64,000 bases of DNA from Flagellimonas olearia. GTDB taxonomy: Bacteria; Bacteroidota; Bacteroidia; Flavobacteriales; Flavobacteriaceae. A program made the translations under genes and the position numbers. The DNA is taken from the NCBI RefSeq assembly GCF_009184425.1, contig NZ_WELG01000001.1, positions 596,933 through 660,932 on the forward strand, given 5' to 3'. The notes beneath the pieces are model-generated. The model was not told the origin of the DNA, ran no database searches, and saw only the letters and a list, made by a program, of their open reading frames with translations. This document shows, one piece after another, positions 37,577-45,887 of this stretch; position 1 is the stretch's first letter, and every line of letters begins with the position of its first letter.

Positions 37577-38062
37577 TTAAGTTTTAGTGTACTCGTTGTA
37601 AAATCTTTCATTTAAAGGGATTTCCTTTAAAGATGTTTCAATGTCATCAAGATACTTGATGATTGAAAGGTCTTCCTTTAGCAACTGATAGATGGCATAC
37701 TCGCAACTAGCCCATATCTGCTCTAGTTTTGGTAATAGATCTAATGCTTTTTTGGTAAGTTCAATATTTTGTTTTCTCTTGTCTATAGGATCTTTTTTGG
37801 TTTTTATGTAGCCTTTTTTGGCCATTTTTTTGAGCATGACTACCGTAGATGGAGGTGAATAACCCAATTGCTCCGCTATATCAACCATTGTATATCCTTT
37901 ATTTTCTTTTAATAATTTGAACACCAAATGCCAACTTGGTTCAACATCGAGGTCCAATTGCTTAAAAAACTTTCTGGTGTCGTGGGCCATTCTGTCACTT
38001 ATCCGTTTTAATCTATTATCCAAGGCTCGATAACCAGATTCTTTAATAAAATCTCTAATCAT
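37577..38062 (-). CDS. MarR-family transcriptional regulator
   Basis: A 161-residue winged-helix protein. The recognition region YTMVDIAEQLGYSPPSTVVMLKK is followed by the wing KKGYIKTKKDPIDKRKQNIEL, typical of MarR. It is the first gene of an operon with the cupin and RidA genes. A pair of palindromes about 40 bases upstream is a likely operator, so it probably represses its own operon. Confidence 0.9.
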   Translation of the reverse strand: MIRDFIKESGYRALDNRLKRISDRMAHDTRKFFKQLDLDVEPSWHLVFKLLKENKGYTMVDIAEQLGYSPPSTVVMLKKMAKKGYIKTKKDPIDKRKQNIELTKKALDLLPKLEQIWASCEYAIYQLLKEDLSIIKYLDDIETSLKEIPLNERFYNEYTKT

Positions 38063-38101
38063 ATCAGTTAATCCAATAATCTAAATATAGTGATTAATAA
38101 T

Positions 38102-38125
38102 TAGTCAACTAAATAGTTAACTAAT
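38102..38125 (-). promoter_or_regulatory. probable MarR operator, tandem palindromes
   Basis: Two 12-base near-identical palindromes lie back to back: TTAGTCAACTAA (38102-38113) and ATAGTTAACTAA (38114-38125). They are centred 12 bases apart and lie 40-63 bases upstream of the MarR start codon. Confidence 0.55.
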
Positions 38126-38347
38126 TATTGTTAAATATTTTTCGAAAGAGATTCCCTTAAAGTTTAAATAAACGGTAGAATGTAAACTATTTAATTAGTA
38201 CGGGGAAATGAACTTTAACAAACCAGTGGACTCGTTTTACAATGAAAGTTCAATTAAACGGTCATCCAAATTCAATAGATTAAGAATGACCGAAAATTGT
38301 GGGAGAACTTAGTGGGTTATTTAAATTTTTTTTAGAATGAATAAGTT

Positions 38348-39568
38348 TCAAATAGCTTCAATTAATCGCTCATTATAGTCGTCCAGCATGGTTGTTGGCA
38401 ATGATTTGAGATAGATCTGTGTTGTGTTCAGTTTACTATGTCCAAGCATGGCAGAAATGGCTTCCAAAGGTATATTATGTAACATGGCCTGAGTGGCAAA
38501 ACTATGTCTGCTTACATAAGTGGTGAGTTTCTGTTCTATGCCGCATAGTTCCTGGATTTTCTTTAAACCGCGGTTATATCGCTGCCTTTCCCAATTGATC
38601 TCCCTTTCCTGTTTTGCCGGATCTTCCCTTTTGATGATTGGGAAAATAAAATCTTCCCCTTTTTTATCCTTCAGATAGATATCCAATATTTCCATGAGTT
38701 GATCTGTAATTTTAATATCATATAGTTTACCCGTTTTCTTTCTTCGGAACTTGACACGGCCATTGATAATGTTGTTGGCCTTTAAATAGGCCATATCCAT
38801 GAAATTCATCCCATAAAGGAAATAAGAACAGATGAAATAGTTCCTGTACCTAAATAAGGCTAGGCCCTTAGGAATATCCAATGCCACAATTTTTCTGATA
38901 TCGTCAACTTCCAAGGCTCTTTTTTCCGTTGGAACCTGTCTAATTGTATAATAATAAAAAGGATAGGCATCCCTTTCTATTAAACCCGCTTTTATTCCTT
39001 TATTGAACAAAGCTCGTATGCCCCTTAAATAAGTGGATAGGCCATTCCAACTATTGCCTTTTGCCAGATGGTGTTTTTCAAAACGCTTGATCAACGAATA
39101 GTTGACTTCATTGAACTTGAGATCCCTCCCTTTGTTGAAGGTCCTCAATACTGACAATAAACATTTGTATTGCCTAGCTGTACCATATCTATGGGAGGCA
39201 TTTAAGTCTTCAACAACAGTGTAGCCAAATTCAAAAAAAGATTCATAGTTGCTGTTTCGGGTTATTCTTTTCTTGACTTCAACAATGGATAGATAATTTA
39301 ATTTACCTTGGTCGGCAAGCTTGTTCAGAATATCATTTGCGCGTGCTTCCTCTTTTAATAATAAAGTATTTAACCTAGCAATGGATTCTGTTCGAGAGTA
39401 GGTTCTTTTTATAGCACACTTTTGATGATCCCAAAATATTTCGGATATTGAAAAACCAGTGGCGATTGAGGTAGTTTTACGTAAATGTGTTAGACGAAAT
39501 ATGATAGGGTAGGAGCCATCCTTTTTTGTTCTTCTGGTATCTAATAAAAGGGTCAAATATGTTCTCAT
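38348..39568 (-). CDS. tyrosine recombinase (integrase)
   Basis: A site-specific recombinase of about 406 residues (the frame is open to 39601; the start at 39568, MRTYLTLLLDTRR, fits the family). An N-terminal arm-binding domain, a SAM-like core-binding domain (about 100-210) and the catalytic domain are present. Catalytic region: RKKTGK (lysine), YVSRHSFAT, LGHS and the nucleophile in TQIYLK. The usual first arginine position reads GMNFMDMA, as in many Bacteroidota IntDOT-like integrases. The gene ends the - strand cargo block and its start faces a tRNA fragment 150 bases away, which marks it as the integrase of this island. Confidence 0.93.
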   Translation of the reverse strand: MRTYLTLLLDTRRTKKDGSYPIIFRLTHLRKTTSIATGFSISEIFWDHQKCAIKRTYSRTESIARLNTLLLKEEARANDILNKLADQGKLNYLSIVEVKKRITRNSNYESFFEFGYTVVEDLNASHRYGTARQYKCLLSVLRTFNKGRDLKFNEVNYSLIKRFEKHHLAKGNSWNGLSTYLRGIRALFNKGIKAGLIERDAYPFYYYTIRQVPTEKRALEVDDIRKIVALDIPKGLALFRYRNYFICSYFLYGMNFMDMAYLKANNIINGRVKFRRKKTGKLYDIKITDQLMEILDIYLKDKKGEDFIFPIIKREDPAKQEREINWERQRYNRGLKKIQELCGIEQKLTTYVSRHSFATQAMLHNIPLEAISAMLGHSKLNTTQIYLKSLPTTMLDDYNERLIEAI

Positions 39569-39588
39569 TAACTTCAAGGTAGCAAAAA

Positions 39589-39650
39589 AATTTGCAAACA
39601 ATTTGCAAACAAATACTTGAATTCAATTGAATTCAATTGTTGTTGAATTG
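39589..39650. repeat. short direct repeats beside the integrase
   Basis: Two copies of aatttgcaaac in tandem (39589-39610) and repeated attcaattg/gaattcaattg units (39617-39650). Their place between the integrase start and the attachment site suggests binding sites for the recombinase or a directionality factor. Confidence 0.5.
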
Positions 39651-39718
39651 TATTTAAAACGTTGTAAATCAATAAAATATAATATATTTCTGAATAGAGA
39701 AATTTAGGCCCGAAAACG

Positions 39719-39760
39719 CTTCTAAGCAGACGGTCGAAGGTTCGAATCCTTCCGCGATCA
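39719..39760 (+). tRNA. 3' fragment of tRNA-Arg(TCT), attachment-site junction
   Basis: The sequence is the 3' part of a tRNA: anticodon loop cttctaa (39719-39725, anticodon TCT), 3' anticodon strand gcaga, a 5-base variable loop, T arm gaagg-ttcgaat-ccttc (39736-39752), acceptor strand cgcgatc and discriminator A (39760). The 5' half is absent: the bases before 39719 do not pair with the acceptor or anticodon strands. A terminator follows at once. This is the expected product of integration into the tRNA gene, with the intact copy at the other end of the island. Confidence 0.85.
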
Positions 39761-39773
39761 CTAGTAAATAAAG

Positions 39774-39800
39774 AGCCTCCATAAAATTGGAGGCTTTTTT
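39774..39800 (+). terminator. terminator of the split tRNA-Arg gene
   Basis: Perfect stem agcctcc / ggaggct with an 8-base loop, followed by a T run. It lies 13 bases after the tRNA fragment, so this side is the original chromosomal flank. Downstream, 39,801-40,101 shows no gene. Confidence 0.85.
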
Positions 39801-40101
39801 CTTTCCGAAAGCGCGCACTTTTTCTTTTTGCAGGTAGTTTTCAGGCTCAATCCATTGTTTTAAAAGATTTATAGACAGCAATTTATGTTATTTAATGGTT
39901 TTGTGTAAGTTCACTTTATGTCAAATGCAGACGTAAATATGTATTGCCTTGGGTGTAACATCCATAAGTTTTGCCTCTGGATGTGCCGATTTGAATACGG
40001 TTCAGGGTTCGGTTAACTGGTCCAAGTTAACAGTGTAAAGTAAATTAAATCAGCTATTTATGTTTCATGGGGTAGACCTTCCACCCCGACTTTAATATTA
40101 T

Positions 40102-40130
40102 AAGGTTGATGGTCAGAGACCATCAACCTT
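40102..40130. terminator. hairpin terminator, probably bidirectional
   Basis: Perfect 12-bp stem aaggttgatggt / accatcaacctt with a 5-base loop. A T-rich run follows on the + side and an AT-rich run on the - side. It would end the - strand transcript that includes the genes from 41,752 to 40,200. Confidence 0.7.
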
Positions 40131-40199
40131 ATTTGTTTTTATAAAACATCTCTTGTGCTAGGTTTATTTTGAAAGATTTGTCAAGGTATTTGTTGAACC

Positions 40200-40496
40200 T
40201 TAAAAAATATGCACCATAATGACCAGTACACTGAATGCCAAACTCAAAATCAAAAGATTGAATGTGGTCGTAGATTTCAATTGGGCCAGTACGGCTCCGT
40301 TAAAGGCCATGCAGAAAATAGTGACAAAAAAGAGTAAAGTCATCCTAAGGGACATCGCCATTTCACCCATTAACAATACCATTGCCGCTGCCGAACCCAA
40401 ACAGCTTTGACCTATTATGGCGATGGAGGAATAGCCCAACTGTCTTTTTTTGAACTCCATCAACAGTTTGTTGTATATGCTTGTCATTTTGTTCAT
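40200..40496 (-). CDS. small membrane protein of the nitrosative-stress operon
   Basis: A 98-residue protein with three predicted membrane helices (SIAIIGQSCLGSAAAMVLLMG, MTLLFFVTIFCMAFNGAVL, LLILSLAFSVLVIMVHIF). It starts 18 bases after the RIC gene and is likely cotranscribed. I recognise no family; the company suggests a role in the response to nitric oxide. Confidence 0.6.
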   Translation of the reverse strand: MNKMTSIYNKLLMEFKKRQLGYSSIAIIGQSCLGSAAAMVLLMGEMAMSLRMTLLFFVTIFCMAFNGAVLAQLKSTTTFNLLILSLAFSVLVIMVHIF

Positions 40497-40514
40497 TTTA
40501 GAATTTGCTCTTGA

Positions 40515-41240
40515 TTAATGAACGGTTTGCTGTTCCAGGGTTTCAGCTTTTGGGAACAGAACATTGTTTTCTAGATGGATATGCCTGTGGAGATCTTCCT
40601 CAAATTCCTGCAATAGGGAATACGTTACCCGATAGGTGTTGCAAGCATCTGCTGGGGGAGTATAACTGTTGGTCAACTCTGCAATCTTTCGAAATCGCTC
40701 ACCTTCATGGTCATGCTCTTTCATCATCATTTGGATGGGATTGCGGACTGTTCCAAAGTGGGGCCGCACCAAAGGTTCACGATCGGCGATTCCTTCCACC
40801 ATTTTACGGACCCAAGGGAAGAGTACCAGTTCCTCTTTTTTCATATGCATGGCCAGTTCGCCACCTGAAGCCTTGATAAGTTCCGATATTTCAAACAATT
40901 CCGGGTGACGATCCCCATGTACCCTACAAAGTTTGTCCAAATATTGGTTGAGTATCGGAATCTGCTGTTCCACATAGCGATGGTGTTTCTTTTCAATATA
41001 ATCGGCGAGTAGGTCCAATGGCCAAGACGCTACCTCAAGGTGATCTCCTTGACCATGGGCTTGGACTGTATCCAATTCTTGGAGTAAGATCTCCAAGTTC
41101 AATCCTTTCTTGGTTGCGACTTCCGATAGGGTACGGTTGCCCTTGCAGCAGAAATCTATTTTGTGCTTTTTGAAAACCTGTGCGGTACGGTAGTTGTCCG
41201 CAACCATTTGTCCTATTGTTTTTTCAGTTACATGGTCCAT
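40515..41240 (-). CDS. ric: iron-sulfur cluster repair di-iron protein RIC/ScdA
   Basis: A 241-residue cytoplasmic protein that repairs iron-sulfur clusters damaged by nitric oxide or oxidants. The N-terminal ScdA domain (TIGQMVADNYRTAQVFKKH, then IDFCCKGNRTL) is followed by a hemerythrin-like di-iron domain with histidines at HHRYVEQQIP, HGDRHPELFE, HMKKEELVLFPW, EHDHEG and HIHLENNVLFPK. The gene lies downstream of an Rrf2 regulator, and an Rrf2-type operator lies 20 bases before its start codon. Confidence 0.95.
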   Translation of the reverse strand: MDHVTEKTIGQMVADNYRTAQVFKKHKIDFCCKGNRTLSEVATKKGLNLEILLQELDTVQAHGQGDHLEVASWPLDLLADYIEKKHHRYVEQQIPILNQYLDKLCRVHGDRHPELFEISELIKASGGELAMHMKKEELVLFPWVRKMVEGIADREPLVRPHFGTVRNPIQMMMKEHDHEGERFRKIAELTNSYTPPADACNTYRVTYSLLQEFEEDLHRHIHLENNVLFPKAETLEQQTVH

Positions 41241-41260
41241 AATATCAAATTTTATTAATC

Positions 41261-41274
41261 GGACAAAATTGTCC
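41261..41274 (-). promoter_or_regulatory. Rrf2/NsrR-like operator upstream of ric
   Basis: GGACAAAATTGTCC, an inverted repeat GGACAA-N2-TTGTCC between the Rrf2 and ric genes. Thirteen of 14 bases are shared with the site in the Rrf2 promoter. Confidence 0.72.
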
Positions 41275-41293
41275 TTTATTGGATTAAATTTTT

Positions 41294-41731
41294 TTAACGC
41301 TTCAAGTAAGTCAGTCCCACTTCCAGACCTGTGGCAAGTTCGTATAGGCTTGTACTTTGCAACATGGTCCTTAGATTGGTTCTTATATCTACGAATTTGT
41401 CATGTAGGGGGCAGGGTTTGTTTGCATTACATTCCTTGAGTCCCAATCCACAACCCACATAGATTTTATCCCCATCAATGGCCTTTACGATCATATTCAG
41501 CTTTACGTCATCCATATCTTTACGATCAATCTCAAATCCACCCGTAGGTCCTTTTACCGAATGTACAATATTGTTCTTGGTGAGCTGTTGCAGGATTTTT
41601 GCAGTGAAGGCCACTGGAGAATCGATTTCCTCTGCAATTTCGGTGACACTTACCCGTCTTCCCTCCAAGGATTGCAGCGTAATATATACCGCCGCCCGAA
41701 TACCGTATTCACAAGCTTTTGAAAACATCAT
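41294..41731 (-). CDS. Rrf2-family regulator with cluster-binding cysteines, NsrR-like
   Basis: A 145-residue Rrf2 protein (start at 41731 or 41728, MFSKACEYGIRAA; the frame is open to 41752). The winged helix (SVTEIAEEIDSPVAFTAKIL, then KGPTGGFEI) is followed by three cysteines in a CGLGLKECNANKPCPLH segment that can hold an iron-sulfur cluster, as in NsrR and IscR. Next to ric and the nos operon, a nitric oxide sensor is the likely role. An operator overlaps its own -33 box. Confidence 0.9.
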   Translation of the reverse strand: MMFSKACEYGIRAAVYITLQSLEGRRVSVTEIAEEIDSPVAFTAKILQQLTKNNIVHSVKGPTGGFEIDRKDMDDVKLNMIVKAIDGDKIYVGCGLGLKECNANKPCPLHDKFVDIRTNLRTMLQSTSLYELATGLEVGLTYLKR

Positions 41732-41749
41732 AGGGAACTTGAATCCGCA

Positions 41750-41788
41750 CAAAGATAGTGCATGATATTAAATAAGACAAAATTGTCC
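41750..41788 (-). promoter_or_regulatory. autoregulated promoter of the Rrf2 gene
   Basis: Reading on the minus strand: -33 TTTG (41781-41778), a 20-base spacer, and an exact -7 box TATCTTTG (41757-41750). The Rrf2 operator, read on + as agacaaaattgtcc (41775-41788), covers the -33 box. Repression of the regulator by itself follows directly from the layout. Confidence 0.78.
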
Positions 41789-41874
41789 TTTATTATTTTT
41801 ATGTCAAAACTTGCCATAAGACAAATCAAATTTAAACTATTACCCATTGGAACCCTATGGATTGTTTTAAAAAA

Positions 41875-43074
41875 TCAAGATGCAGTGCGATTTTGAAGCA
41901 CCATTAACACCAAACTTAGAACGATTATTGAGGAGCACAAGGCCAAGGTTGTGGCATATCCTTCAAAAATCTCCCATTTCGACCAGAAAGCAAAGCCTTT
42001 GAGGAAAATTAAAGTTTCCGTAAGTAAGAATCCCACAAAATACAATTGGTAGACGGTGCGCGATAAACGTAGCAGACCAAAATAATCCAAGAAAAAGAAC
42101 AGCCCAAAGCTCACGACCCCCAAGAAGCTCAAATGTAAATACCCAACGGTAAAATCCAAGTACTTTGTGGCCATTCGGGCAAAATAGGGTATGGAAGTCA
42201 GTAGTTGCAATCCAACTTTAACACTGACAAGGACAACAACGGTTCGTAATAATTGGTTTTGCAGATTTGAGGGTGACAAATTCCCAATTCCGTTTTTGGC
42301 AAATGTCCAAAAAACTAGCAAAGCTCCAATCTGGACCATTGCTCCAACACCTCCAAGAACATACAGCCATGGTGATGGCTCCGTCCATAGGGTGGACAGG
42401 AAAAAAGTAAGAACAATGCCCAGGTTGATTGCCGTAAAGAAACGGACAAAGCTTCTTTGGGGAATATTATGGCCCCGCTGCTCCTGAACAAATAGGAACA
42501 GCCCCAATAAGACCAATAACATCCAACCATTGTACTGAAAGTGCAAATAAAAATATATGGATAAGCGGTACCAGATGGATTGGGCTCCCAACGTACTCAT
42601 GACCGCTCCCAACGCCCAAGGTCCCAAACTTGACACCACCATATAGATCAGTGCTGCTTTTACACAGGTTAAGCCGTTACTTTTCTTGTACTTTGGGTCA
42701 ATGTTTTTCCAGAAATAATGGGTATAGGCATAGGACATAATCAAGAAGAGGGTAGAGAATATAATGGAAAACAAGGCATATCCTTGGAAGGGGAAGGTAA
42801 ACAACATCCCTACCAAAGTGCCTTGGGTGCCCCAAAAAATCCTGATATAGGTATGGTTGGATGTATTCTCCATAAAACAATAATGGAGCAAAGTGGTCAA
42901 GGCCACATATACCCAGCCCAAAAGGGCAATATGGGAATGGGTATGGACCACATATTTAAAGTTGAAATCAAAGGAGAAAATAGGGAAGGAGCGAAGCAAT
43001 AGGCCCAAGCCAGCGGCAACACAGAAATAAACAAGGGCAATTAAAAGGTGTCGCTGGTGAAAGCTCTCTTTCAT
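41875..43074 (-). CDS. polytopic membrane protein, heme-copper oxidase subunit I-like
   Basis: A 399-residue integral membrane protein with about 12 helices. Histidine-rich segments HTHSHIALLGW and YLHFQYNGWMLL resemble heme-ligand regions of heme-copper oxidases or NnrS-type proteins, but the complete metal site is not evident. It is the last gene of the nos operon, 28 bases after nosY. Its role, perhaps heme or NO handling, is inferred only from context. Confidence 0.6.
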   Translation of the reverse strand: MKESFHQRHLLIALVYFCVAAGLGLLLRSFPIFSFDFNFKYVVHTHSHIALLGWVYVALTTLLHYCFMENTSNHTYIRIFWGTQGTLVGMLFTFPFQGYALFSIIFSTLFLIMSYAYTHYFWKNIDPKYKKSNGLTCVKAALIYMVVSSLGPWALGAVMSTLGAQSIWYRLSIYFYLHFQYNGWMLLVLLGLFLFVQEQRGHNIPQRSFVRFFTAINLGIVLTFFLSTLWTEPSPWLYVLGGVGAMVQIGALLVFWTFAKNGIGNLSPSNLQNQLLRTVVVLVSVKVGLQLLTSIPYFARMATKYLDFTVGYLHLSFLGVVSFGLFFFLDYFGLLRLSRTVYQLYFVGFLLTETLIFLKGFAFWSKWEIFEGYATTLALCSSIIVLSLVLMVLQNRTAS

Positions 43075-43102
43075 GATTTTATGAAAATTGGTTAGGACTC
43101 CA

Positions 43103-43885
43103 TTAAAAATCCTTTCTTTTTGCTTTAAGGCTTAAGCCAAGTATAGGCAATATAGTCCAAAGTAAAAGAATGGCCATGGAGACCAAAAAGCCCAGATCGG
43201 TACCAAAGAACTTTTTAAAAATGGCGCCTGTATATCCCAATAGTGCTGAGATGTCTAATTTGAGTAGGATCAAAATTCGGGAAAGATCAATGGGATTTAG
43301 CGCTGTGGCCACCAAGGAAAAAGTATCCAAGGGATACTCCTCAAAAACAATGAGGGACATCAGGAACAATCCATCATAGACCACGGCCAAGAAGAGCCAT
43401 AACAGAACGGCGTAGCCAAACCCCTTTATCTTGTTTTCGTTGGATATGGCAATCACAAAGGATAGGCCCACAAATATGAAGGTCAGGAAAGCCCCGGTGA
43501 CCAGCAGTAACGTAAAATCAAAAATGGCATTGCTCCGCAAAAGGCCGTACAGAACAAATGGAATCCCCAAGCCCAGTACCAGACTCAAGGTCAACGAGCC
43601 GGCCACTCCAAAATACTGCCCCATAAAAATGGCCCTTCGGTTAATGGGCTGTGCCAATAAAAGTTCGGTAAATTCCCTGGAGTTGTAATAGTACATCACC
43701 CCAAATATGGTGCCTATCAAAGGAATCAGTACAATGATCACGTTCATTAAGGTGATCACGGCCTTGGAAACGTCGTTGTTCAGAAACAATAGTACAAATC
43801 CAAGGGCAAGGTAAAACAAAAAGTACACGTAGCTCCAACGGCTGCGTATGAGGTCGTAAAAGCTATATTTCAGTATTTTAAGCAT
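43103..43885 (-). CDS. nosY: ABC transporter permease NosY
   Basis: A 260-residue permease with six hydrophobic segments, of the ABC-2/NosY type (YYNSREFTELLLAQPINRRAIFMGQYFGV is characteristic). With NosF and NosD it forms the complex needed to assemble the CuZ site of nitrous oxide reductase. It overlaps the nosF gene by eight bases, which means translational coupling. Confidence 0.88.
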   Translation of the reverse strand: MLKILKYSFYDLIRSRWSYVYFLFYLALGFVLLFLNNDVSKAVITLMNVIIVLIPLIGTIFGVMYYYNSREFTELLLAQPINRRAIFMGQYFGVAGSLTLSLVLGLGIPFVLYGLLRSNAIFDFTLLLVTGAFLTFIFVGLSFVIAISNENKIKGFGYAVLLWLFLAVVYDGLFLMSLIVFEEYPLDTFSLVATALNPIDLSRILILLKLDISALLGYTGAIFKKFFGTDLGFLVSMAILLLWTILPILGLSLKAKRKDF

Positions 43886-44591
43886 GGCTTTTGGTGGTGG
43901 TTATGGCCGCAATGGCATGTTCAAAATTCTTTTGTTGGGTATCTTCCAAAAGTTTTGCAATACTCCCTTTGAAATAGATCTCTCCTTCCAATAGGTATAG
44001 GATTTCATCCGCCATTTCTTGCACAAATTGCATAATGTGGGAGGTAATTAAAATGGTCTTTCCTTGCGCCTTTTCCTTTTGGATGAGTTCCTTTAGATAG
44101 ATCAATGCCCTTGGGTCCAGACCTGTTGTGGGTTCGTCCAGAATGATCAGTGGACTGTTGAACATAAAGGTCAGTACAATGTTCACTTTTTGTTTGGTAC
44201 CTCCTGATAGCGTGGACAATTTTTTGTTCAGGAAGGGTTCCAGACCAAAGCGCTCAATGAGTTCTTTTTTGGCACTGGGACTGTTCCGAAGGTCCGTGAT
44301 CATATGGATGAGTTCCCTTACCTTGATGTTGGGGGGAAAGTTGGCAATCTGTGGAAGGTAATTGATGTGCTTCCGATACTTCCAATCCTTTTTGATGGGT
44401 CTGTCCAAAATGGAGATTTGTCCCTTATCCGGAATCACCATGCCCAAGATGCTTTTTATCAGGGTGGTCTTGCCCGAACCATTGGGGCCCAAAATCGCAT
44501 AGATATGGCCCTCCGTGATGGTAAGGTCCACCCCTTTCAATACTTGGTTCTTTCCAAATTTCTTATGAAGATTTTCTATGTGTATGGTCAT
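43878..44591 (-). CDS. nosF: ABC transporter ATPase NosF
   Basis: A 237-residue ATPase. Walker A GPNGSGKTTL, signature LSGGTKQKVN, Walker B LIILDEPTTGLDP and the switch histidine (LITSHIM) are all present. It powers the NosDFY copper-site maturation complex. It overlaps nosD by four bases and nosY by eight. Confidence 0.93.
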   Translation of the reverse strand: MTIHIENLHKKFGKNQVLKGVDLTITEGHIYAILGPNGSGKTTLIKSILGMVIPDKGQISILDRPIKKDWKYRKHINYLPQIANFPPNIKVRELIHMITDLRNSPSAKKELIERFGLEPFLNKKLSTLSGGTKQKVNIVLTFMFNSPLIILDEPTTGLDPRALIYLKELIQKEKAQGKTILITSHIMQFVQEMADEILYLLEGEIYFKGSIAKLLEDTQQKNFEHAIAAITTTKSHA

Positions 44592-45847
44592 CGTCGTATT
44601 TTCATTAGAGGTTGGGCGTCTTTTAGGTTATCGGGTGTGAAGACCGGGGAGACCCGCTCGGAGAAATCAATGATGTCCATGAACAGGCTACGTAACAGCA
44701 CTATGGTCTCCGGGGTACGGTTCACCACATAGGAGAATAATTTTACAGGTCGATAAGGCACATCCCCAATACCGTCCCTATCCAGGTCGTAACCGGTATA
44801 GCTGCTCCAAAAATTACCTTCAAACACATTGTCGTTCAGTTTGCTGTTGTATGAAATATCAAAAGAGTTGTACAGGAAATTGTTGCCCTTGAAACTGTTG
44901 GTGTAACATGCACCTATTACCCGAATGGCCCAACCATTGTTGATGAAATCATTATTGTGATATTGGATACGATTGGATCCCTCGATATTGATGCCAATAG
45001 TGTTTTCCTCAAACGTGTTCCCACTGATTTCGGCATCATTGATTTCCTTCAACAGCATGCCATAGGCAGCTGTTCCCCAATTCTTTCGGAACGTGTTGTT
45101 TTTCATGGTGATGAATTTGGAAAACATGACCGCAACCCCAGCCCCATTATTTTCAAAAGTGTTGTTGGAATACACATCATGATTGGAGAACATAAAATGA
45201 AGGCCGTACCTAAGATTGTCCATACTGGTGTTATAGGTAATGGTGATGCGGTCGGAAAACTCAAGATAGATACCATCTCTGGTACCCTGCACATGGTTTT
45301 TGAGGACTTCAATGTCCGTAGAATACCAAAGCTGTATCCCATTCCCGGAATTGTATTCATCCACAGCCTCCCCAATGATCCTATTGTGGTACACTTTGCC
45401 ATGGGAGGATTTTTCCAAGTAAATTCCGAAGAACAACTGTTCCAATACCATATTTTGAATGAGAAAGTCTTTGCTCTGTACCACCCGTATGGCGGCATTG
45501 TCTTTGGTATAACTTATACCTACATTGATGACGAACAGGCCATCCAAGGTGACATTATCTGACTGTACCCTGAAGATTTCTCCCTTTTTTTCTCCGTCCA
45601 CAATGGGATACCCTATGCCCTTGATGACCAGTGGTTTGTCCACCAATATTTCAAATTCCTTATATATCCCTTTTTGGATCAACAACGTATCATGGGCTTT
45701 GGCAAGCGCTATGGTTTTTTTGATGGAACTGTGTTCGCAATCCCTACAGATATTCCATGTACTTGCCCAGATAGGTGATCCCATTATGAACAAGAGCGAC
45801 CCTAGAATGTATTTGAGGGTTGGATGGAGTGGAAACTTGAGATGCAT
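44588..45847 (-). CDS. nosD: NosD, periplasmic copper-site maturation protein
   Basis: A 419-residue secreted right-handed beta-helix protein of the NosD/CASH family. After the signal (ending around WASTWN) come repeated short strands with Asn/Gly turns (IQLWYSTDIEVLKNHVQG, GIYLEFSDRITITYN, GLHFMFSNHDVYSNN), and then the typical SYTGYDLDRDGIGDVPYRP. NosD hands copper to NosZ and docks on the NosFY transporter. Start follows 40 bases after the FMN-protein gene. Confidence 0.94.
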   Translation of the reverse strand: MHLKFPLHPTLKYILGSLLFIMGSPIWASTWNICRDCEHSSIKKTIALAKAHDTLLIQKGIYKEFEILVDKPLVIKGIGYPIVDGEKKGEIFRVQSDNVTLDGLFVINVGISYTKDNAAIRVVQSKDFLIQNMVLEQLFFGIYLEKSSHGKVYHNRIIGEAVDEYNSGNGIQLWYSTDIEVLKNHVQGTRDGIYLEFSDRITITYNTSMDNLRYGLHFMFSNHDVYSNNTFENNGAGVAVMFSKFITMKNNTFRKNWGTAAYGMLLKEINDAEISGNTFEENTIGINIEGSNRIQYHNNDFINNGWAIRVIGACYTNSFKGNNFLYNSFDISYNSKLNDNVFEGNFWSSYTGYDLDRDGIGDVPYRPVKLFSYVVNRTPETIVLLRSLFMDIIDFSERVSPVFTPDNLKDAQPLMKIRR

Positions 45848-45887
45848 GGTATATAATGAGTCTTTCTTAATTTGAATTGGGTGTGTT

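Noticed and set aside
39669-39881. 70-codon minus-strand frame containing AEGFEPSTVCLEA
   Set aside because: This is the well-known false translation of the reverse complement of a tRNA; it overlaps the tRNA-Arg fragment.
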